This document shows positions 5,872-9,687 of a stretch of DNA of 9,687 nt, piece after piece (the stretch's first letter is position 1; every line of letters starts with the position of its first letter). The position numbers and the translations under genes were made by a program. This DNA comes from Solirubrobacterales bacterium (GTDB lineage Bacteria; Actinomycetota; Thermoleophilia; Solirubrobacterales; Solirubrobacteraceae). The notes under the pieces are model-generated. The model did no database searches and was not told the DNA's origin. It saw nothing but the letters and a program-made list of their open reading frames with translations. The DNA is taken from NCBI GenBank assembly GCA_027314825.1, contig DAHVAB010000065.1, positions 1 to 9,687 of the forward strand. Direction: 5' to 3'.

Positions 5872-7272
5872 GTGGCTGGCTCTGAGAAAATTCCAACATC
5901 GCGAGTCCGCCGCACCGCGACGGTAGGCCGGCTGGCCGCGACCGAGGCGGTCAAGCAGTTCGGAACCCGGGCCGCCAACATGACCCGCGATGAGCAGGGC
6001 GCCGCGGACGCGCTCGCGCGGCGCCAGCTGGAGACGGCCAAGCAGATAGTCGGCGTGCTCGGGACGATGAAGGGCGCCGCGATGAAGATCGGGCAGGTGA
6101 TGTCCTTCCTCGACGTCGGCTTCGTGCCCGAGGAGTTCAGGGCGGAGTTCCAGCGCGAGCTTGCCAAGCTGCGCGACGCGGCGCCCACCGTCTCCTTCAA
6201 GCAGATGCGCCGGGTGATCGAGGAGGAGCTCGGCGAGCGGCTCTCAGACATCTTCGAGGACTTCCAGGAGGAGCCGATCGCCGCCGCCTCCATCGGCCAG
6301 GTCTACAGGGCGCGGCTGCGCGAGGATGGCCGCGAGGTGGCGGTCAAGGTCCAGTACCCCGGCGTCGCGGCCGCAGTGCGGGCGGACATGCAGAACCTGG
6401 ACATGATCATGCGGCTGATGAAGCGGATGACGCCGCAGCTCGATGTCAAAGCGATCGCCGCCGAGGTCCGGACGCGGATCGTCGAGGAGCTCGACTACGA
6501 GCTGGAGGCCTCAAACCAGCGCTCGCTGGCACGGATCTACCGCGGCCACCCGTTCATCGTGATCCCGGAGGTCTACTCCGAGCTCTCCCGCGAGCGGGTG
6601 CTCGTCTCCGAGCTGATCCGCGGAGTCGGCTTCGAGGAGCTCAAGGGCTATGAGAAGCCGCAGCGCGATCGGATCGGAGAGATCGTCTTCCGCTTCTTCC
6701 TCGGCTGCCTCTACCGCCACCGGCAGTTCTCCGGCGACCCCCATCCCGGCAACTTCCTGCTGCTCGCAGACGGGCGGATCGCGTTCCTGGACTTCGGCCT
6801 CTTCAAGCGGATGGACGCTCCCGCGGTGGAGCTGGAGCTGGCCGCCCAACGTGCCGTCTGCGAGCACGACTCGGCCGCCCTGCACGCCCTGCTCGCCAAG
6901 TCGGGATTCCTGCCCAACCCGGAGCGGGTCGATCCCGATCATCTGCTCGCCTACATCGAGGATGCGATCTGGTGGTACACGACCGCCGATGAACCGCTGG
7001 AGCTCCGGCCGGAGATCGCCACCCAGGTGATGATCGAAAGCTCCGACCCCCGCTCCACCCACTTCCGCGAGATGCGCCATCAGGACATGCGCCCGGAGCA
7101 CCTCTTCGGGCGCCGCATGGAGATGCTCACCCTCGCCGTCCTCTCACAGCTCGGCGCCACGGCGAACTGGCACCGGATCGCCAGGGAGTGGATGTACGGC
7201 GACGATCCGGTCACCGAGCTCGGCCGCGAAGAGGCCGACTTCTACGGCCGGGCAGGCGTCGGCACGGCCTAG
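5872..7272 (+). CDS. ABC1/UbiB-family atypical kinase
   Basis: This 466-aa protein is of the ABC1/ADCK/UbiB family, ancient kinase-like ATPases linked to ubiquinone and other quinone or lipid pathways. Family marks appear in order: the KxGQ motif KIGQ at 72-75; the Ala-rich loop AAASIGQ at 137-143 replacing the normal Gly-rich loop; the invariant Lys159 in VAVKVQYP; EELDYELEASNQ; the catalytic GDPHPGN with Asp289 and Asn294; and the metal-binding DFG at 307-309. All key residues are present. GTG 5872 is chosen because of the -10-like hexamer 7 nt before it; the open frame continuing upstream runs through the MBL gene and is spurious. No transmembrane helices are obvious at the C-terminus, unlike E. 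coli UbiB. Actinobacteria normally make menaquinone, so its substrate or client pathway is unknown. The last 13 codons form the first unit of a 40-bp tandem array. Confidence 0.9.
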   Translation: MAGSEKIPTSRVRRTATVGRLAATEAVKQFGTRAANMTRDEQGAADALARRQLETAKQIVGVLGTMKGAAMKIGQVMSFLDVGFVPEEFRAEFQRELAKLRDAAPTVSFKQMRRVIEEELGERLSDIFEDFQEEPIAAASIGQVYRARLREDGREVAVKVQYPGVAAAVRADMQNLDMIMRLMKRMTPQLDVKAIAAEVRTRIVEELDYELEASNQRSLARIYRGHPFIVIPEVYSELSRERVLVSELIRGVGFEELKGYEKPQRDRIGEIVFRFFLGCLYRHRQFSGDPHPGNFLLLADGRIAFLDFGLFKRMDAPAVELELAAQRAVCEHDSAALHALLAKSGFLPNPERVDPDHLLAYIEDAIWWYTTADEPLELRPEIATQVMIESSDPRSTHFREMRHQDMRPEHLFGRRMEMLTLAVLSQLGATANWHRIAREWMYGDDPVTELGREEADFYGRAGVGTA

Positions 7273-7392
7273 GGCCGACCTCTACGGCCGGGCAGGCGTC
7301 GGCGCGGCCTAGGGCCGACTTCTACGGCCGGGCAGGCGTCGGCGCGGCCTAGGGCCGACTTCTACGGCCGGGCAGGCGTCGGCGCGGCCTAG
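7233..7392. repeat. 40-bp tandem repeat, 4 copies, between convergent stop codons
   Basis: Units are 7233-7272, 7273-7312, 7313-7352 and 7353-7392; units 2-4 are nearly identical, and unit 1 differs from units 3 and 4 only by A for G at 7264. Unit 1 is the 3' end of the UbiB-like gene and ends in its TAG. Unit 4 ends in the same CTAG, whose complement gives the stop of pyruvate kinase. Each unit contains GCCGAC and GTCGGC arms 18 nt apart, and also GGCCG/CGGCC arms 7 nt apart, so each could form a hairpin and help end transcription from either side. Confidence 0.97.
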
Positions 7393-8795
7393 AGAACCTG
7401 GATCTGAACCAGGCTGGTGGTCCCCGGCCGACCGCTCGGCAGCCCCGCCGTGATCCCGACCCGCTGACCGGGCCTGCACCAGCCGAGCTCGACCACGCGC
7501 CGGGCGGCGTCCGCGATCAGAGCCTCTGTCGTCTCGTGGCGGCGCATGGAGGCCGCCCGCACCCCCCACATCAGCCCGCACCGGCGCACCGTCTCGTGCC
7601 CCGGCGAGAGAGCGTAGATCGGCACGGTCGGCCGGTGGGCTGAGACCAGGCGGGCTGAGCGGCCAGAGAGGGTGGGCACCACCAGCGCGTCGAGGCTCAG
7701 CTCGCGGGCCGCCAGGCACAGGGTGTGGGCGAGCGTGTAGGCGGGGTCGGCGTCTGTTCGCAGCACGCGCTCGGCGTTCCAGCGCTCATATGGCGCGATC
7801 GCCTCAGCCTGCTCGGCCACCGCCGCCATCATCGCGATCGCCTCGACCGGGTAGGCGCCGATCGCCGTCTCCTGGGAGAGCATCACGGCGTCGGTGCCGT
7901 CCAGGATCGCGTTCGCCACGTCCGCCACCTCCGCCCGGGTCGGCCGGGAGGATCTGACCATCGAGTCGAGCATCTGAGTGGCGGTGATCGCCGGGCGGGC
8001 GAGCCGGCCGGCCAGCTCCAGGAGCCGCTTCTGCTCGATCGGCACGCGCTCGATCGGCAGCTCGATCCCCAGGTCGCCGCGCGCGACCATCACGCAGTCA
8101 GCGGCCTTCAGGATCTCATGGGCGTGTTCGACGGCCTGCGGCTTCTCCATCTTGGCGATCAGGGGCAGGCGTGTGTGGCGGCGGACGAACTCGATGTCCT
8201 GCGGGCTGCGCACGAAGGAGAGCGCGACCATGTCGACGCCGATCGACTCGCCATGGGCCAGCAGCGCGAGATCCTCCTCCGGCACAGCCGGCAGCTCGTC
8301 GACCGGCCCGGGCACGTTCAGGCCCTGCCGGGAGGCGACCGAGCCGCCCACCTCCACCTCCGCGTCGACCTCGCAGCGGGCCGGGTCGGCGGCCTTCACC
8401 CGCAGCCGCACCGAGCCGTCGGCGAGGTAGACGATCGAGCCCTCGTGCAGCGCGCTCGCCAGCCCGACCCAGGAGATCGACATCCGCTGGTTGTCGCCGA
8501 TCTCCTCGACCCCGCAGGAGAACGTCACCCGGTCGCCCGGCTTGAGCTCGACCAGGTCGTCCCGCAGCGGCCCGATCCGCAGCTTGGGGCCGGGCAGGTC
8601 CTGCAGGATCGCGACCGGCCGTCCCGCCTCCCCGGCCGCCGAGCGCACCCGCCGAACGGTCTCCGCGTGCTCGGCGAGCGTGCCGTGCGAGTAGTTCAGG
8701 CGCGCGACATCCATGCCCGCCCGCACCATCGCCAGCAGCGTGCTCGGCTCCCTGGAGGCGGGCCCGATCGTGGCTACGATCTTGGTGCGTCTCAC
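7389..8795 (-). CDS. pyk: pyruvate kinase
   Basis: This 468-aa protein is a full-length pyruvate kinase, transferring phosphate from phosphoenolpyruvate to ADP at the end of glycolysis in the cytosol. It begins RRTKIVATIGPAS, followed by VARLNYSHG (Arg32, Asn34, Ser36; Tyr where Phe is usual). The catalytic Lys215 lies in LIAKMEKPQA, and MVARGDLGIELP holds Asp241. ITATQMLDSM and PTRAEVADVANAILDGTDAVMLS follow. The usual SGETA is SQETAIGAYP here. The C-terminal regulatory-type domain has VVPTLSGRSARLVSAHRP and ends ITAGLPSGRPGTTSLVQIQVL. GTG 8795 is preferred over the in-frame GTG 8804 because a TAGCGT -10-like hexamer occupies 8808-8803, overlapping the upstream GTG and lying 7 nt before 8795. 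It diverges from the 74-aa gene and converges on the UbiB-like gene. Confidence 0.95.
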   Translation of the reverse strand: MRRTKIVATIGPASREPSTLLAMVRAGMDVARLNYSHGTLAEHAETVRRVRSAAGEAGRPVAILQDLPGPKLRIGPLRDDLVELKPGDRVTFSCGVEEIGDNQRMSISWVGLASALHEGSIVYLADGSVRLRVKAADPARCEVDAEVEVGGSVASRQGLNVPGPVDELPAVPEEDLALLAHGESIGVDMVALSFVRSPQDIEFVRRHTRLPLIAKMEKPQAVEHAHEILKAADCVMVARGDLGIELPIERVPIEQKRLLELAGRLARPAITATQMLDSMVRSSRPTRAEVADVANAILDGTDAVMLSQETAIGAYPVEAIAMMAAVAEQAEAIAPYERWNAERVLRTDADPAYTLAHTLCLAARELSLDALVVPTLSGRSARLVSAHRPTVPIYALSPGHETVRRCGLMWGVRAASMRRHETTEALIADAARRVVELGWCRPGQRVGITAGLPSGRPGTTSLVQIQVL

Positions 8796-8802
8796 CGTCC
8801 GC

Positions 8803-8808
8803 ACGCTA
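8803..8808 (-). promoter_or_regulatory. -10-like hexamer TAGCGT for pyruvate kinase
   Basis: TAGCGT fits TAnnnT and is followed by a 7-nt spacer (GCGGACG) and GTG 8795. This is the same arrangement as at the UbiB-like gene and decides the start codon of pyk. No -35 is evident. Confidence 0.5.
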
Positions 8809-8844
8809 CCGATCGTGAGGCTCCCATGCGTTGGTGTTGGCCCG

Positions 8845-8850
8845 TAGGAT
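8845..8850 (+). promoter_or_regulatory. -10-like hexamer TAGGAT for the 74-aa gene
   Basis: TAGGAT, identical to the hexamer before the UbiB-like gene, ends 10 nt before ATG 8861. It lies 36 bp from the pyk hexamer on the opposite strand, so the two divergent promoters would overlap in their upstream parts. Confidence 0.45.
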
Positions 8851-8860
8851 CACGGCTGTC

Positions 8861-9085
8861 ATGTGGCCCACCCGCCAGATCCCGCGCCCCGGCGCGCGGG
8901 CGCGAATCAGGCACTTTGGCGGCCAGAGCGAGACGGTCGTGATCGTCGCGGTCCGCGACGGCGGCAGGCGCGTCGAGGTCAGCTGCGAGAGCGGCGAGCG
9001 GATCGAGTTCGTGCTGAGCAGGGCGACCGCTTCATTCACCGCGGCGGGAGGGTCCGGGGGCCCAGGGCTGGAGCTGCTCGACTAG
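8861..9085 (+). CDS. unrecognised 74-aa protein divergent from pyruvate kinase
   Basis: I do not recognise this protein. The N-terminus is short and basic (MWPTRQIPRPGARARIRHFGG). It is followed by an alternating hydrophobic pattern typical of paired beta strands (ETVVIVAVRDGGRRVEVSCESGERIEFVLSRATASF) and a Gly-rich tail. The pattern and the promoter-like TAGGAT before ATG 8861 argue that it is real; in-frame TTG/GTG codons further upstream overlap that hexamer. No membrane segment or signal peptide is seen. The opposite-strand frame over the same bases is less protein-like. It converges on the gene at the right edge. A small beta-rich binding protein is possible, but that is only a guess. 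Confidence 0.6.
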   Translation: MWPTRQIPRPGARARIRHFGGQSETVVIVAVRDGGRRVEVSCESGERIEFVLSRATASFTAAGGSGGPGLELLD

Positions 9086-9130
9086 CGCCCCGATGCGGAT
9101 GCACGCTCGCAGACGCGGAATCCGGGACCG

Positions 9131-9153
9131 CCCCTGGATCGAGGGATCCGGGG
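9131..9153. terminator. hairpin between convergent genes
   Basis: CCCC-T-GGATC (9131-9140) pairs with GATCC-GGGG (9145-9153) around a GAGG loop: nine base pairs with one bulged T. It is centred in the 87-bp gap between the two convergent stops (9085 and 9173), where a bidirectional terminator is expected. No T-tract follows on either strand. Confidence 0.5.
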
Positions 9154-9172
9154 AGCTCGACCGGCCGGCGCC

Positions 9173-9687
9173 TCAGGGCACTTCGACGTCGGGAAAGCGC
9201 TCCTCGCAGTGCTCGCGCAGCGCCCGCCGCACCGACGCCCGCTCCTCGCTGGAGGCGAAGCGGTAGCGCTGCAGCAGCTCGCGCTGACCCTCGATCGGCG
9301 CGCCCGCGATCTCCCAGCGGACGGCCAGCCGCTCGAAGAGCATCTCCAGGGCGCGCTGGGCGCGATCCTCGGGCGTGTCGGCCGGACGCGATCCGGCGCC
9401 GGCGAGGGTGTCGGAGTACTCCCTTCGCGCCTTCGCGGTCAGCGAGCCCCTCAGGCTCAGCACGTTGCCCGCCTCGTCCTCGTAGTCGCCGACCGGAGCC
9501 TTGATCCGCTCGGAGGCTCCCGCGCGGCGGCCGGCACCCCCGCCGTCCCCTGCACCCTTGCCGTCCCCAGCGGCCTCGTCGTCGCCGGCGCCCTCGCGGC
9601 CGCCCGTGCCCGCGGCGCCGCCGGCCCCCTCGCCGGCCCGGCCCCCGCGGGGGCGGCCGCGCCTGCGCCTGGCCTTGCCCAACCACA
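9173..9687 (-). CDS. unrecognised protein with a GRP (AT-hook-like) motif and disordered N-terminus (start beyond window)
   Basis: The frame is open to the right edge and ends at TGA 9175-9173, giving about 171 residues here. The outermost bases read ?TG TGG TTG, so the start codon may lie one base outside the window. The N-terminus is very basic (LGKARRRRGRPRGG) and contains an RGRPRG core like an AT-hook, followed by about 40 residues of Gly/Ala/Asp/Glu-rich sequence that looks disordered. The C-terminal part from about ASERIKAPVGDYEDEAGN onward is ordered-looking and helical (RAQRALEMLFERLAVRWEIAG, GQRELLQRYRFASSEERASVRRALREHCEERF). I do not recognise that domain. A DNA- or RNA-associated role is suggested only by the basic GRP motif, and such motifs are easy to find by chance in Arg/Gly-rich proteins. 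Confidence 0.65.
   Translation of the reverse strand, partial: WLGKARRRRGRPRGGRAGEGAGGAAGTGGREGAGDDEAAGDGKGAGDGGGAGRRAGASERIKAPVGDYEDEAGNVLSLRGSLTAKARREYSDTLAGAGSRPADTPEDRAQRALEMLFERLAVRWEIAGAPIEGQRELLQRYRFASSEERASVRRALREHCEERFPDVEVP

Noticed and set aside
7233..7392. CRISPR array
   Set aside because: The 40-bp units are directly adjacent with no unique spacers, and the first unit is coding sequence.
7273..7392. Transposon or IS remnant
   Set aside because: There are no terminal inverted repeats, no transposase fragment and no target-site duplication; simple tandem duplication explains it.
8796..8804. GTG 8804 as the pyruvate kinase start
   Set aside because: It overlaps the -10-like hexamer TAGCGT, and GTG 8795 gives the usual family N-terminus.
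7725..8942. 405-aa plus-strand frame opposite pyruvate kinase
   Set aside because: Pyruvate kinase is unmistakable on the minus strand, and this frame is Arg/Gly/His/Asp-rich without motifs.
8806..9039. 77-aa minus-strand frame opposite the 74-aa gene
   Set aside because: The plus-strand protein has a better strand pattern and a promoter-like hexamer, while this frame lies upstream of the pyk promoter with no start signal.

Overview
This is a very GC-rich stretch of an actinobacterial-type chromosome. Short tightly packed genes, GTG starts, heavy use of GAG/CTC/CTG/GCC codons, and an AGPS-like flavoenzyme with an ABC1/UbiB-family kinase all fit a high-GC actinobacterium. The class Thermoleophilia (Solirubrobacterales) is my best guess, but this is inference from style and not from a marker gene. 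I see no rRNA, tRNA, phage, insertion sequence, CRISPR array or toxin-antitoxin module. The content is mainly housekeeping and accessory metabolism.

Layout. Bases 1-1123 (minus strand) hold a Nudix hydrolase followed by a small three-helix membrane protein that runs off the left edge. A 184-bp divergent intergenic region separates them from a plus-strand pair: an alkyl-DHAP-synthase-like FAD oxidase (1308-2945) and a ketopantoate reductase (3060-3968). Next, on the minus strand, come an unrecognised 102-aa protein (3999-4307) and a glyoxalase I (4348-4725), apparently joined by a 15-codon mini-ORF. A divergent region with a 42-bp-period repeat leads into a plus-strand MBL-fold hydrolase (4865-5764) and a UbiB/ABC1 atypical kinase (5872-7272). 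The kinase converges on pyruvate kinase (7389-8795, minus) across a 4 x 40-bp tandem array. An unrecognised 74-aa protein (8861-9085, plus) diverges from pyruvate kinase. The right edge carries a protein with a basic GRP motif and a Gly/Ala-rich segment (minus, start just off the edge).

Two themes stand out. First, almost every gene that begins a transcription unit has a TAnnnT -10-like hexamer only 6-10 nt before its start codon and no Shine-Dalgarno, which suggests leaderless transcripts. Internal genes instead have purine-rich ribosome sites or overlap the preceding stop. This pattern also decides several start codons. Second, seven separate short tandem or direct repeats (periods 6, 11, 18, 23, 36, 40 and 42 bp) sit in intergenic gaps, at a protein N-terminus or in a linker, never in a recognisable catalytic core.

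Functionally, glyoxalase I and the MBL hydrolase could form a methylglyoxal or acyl-thiol detoxification pair. Pyruvate kinase is central glycolysis, ketopantoate reductase is pantothenate/CoA synthesis, and the AGPS-like and UbiB-like proteins point to lipid or quinone-lipid metabolism. I found no convincing new multi-gene system. The most unusual items are the repeat architectures and the mini-ORF bridge.
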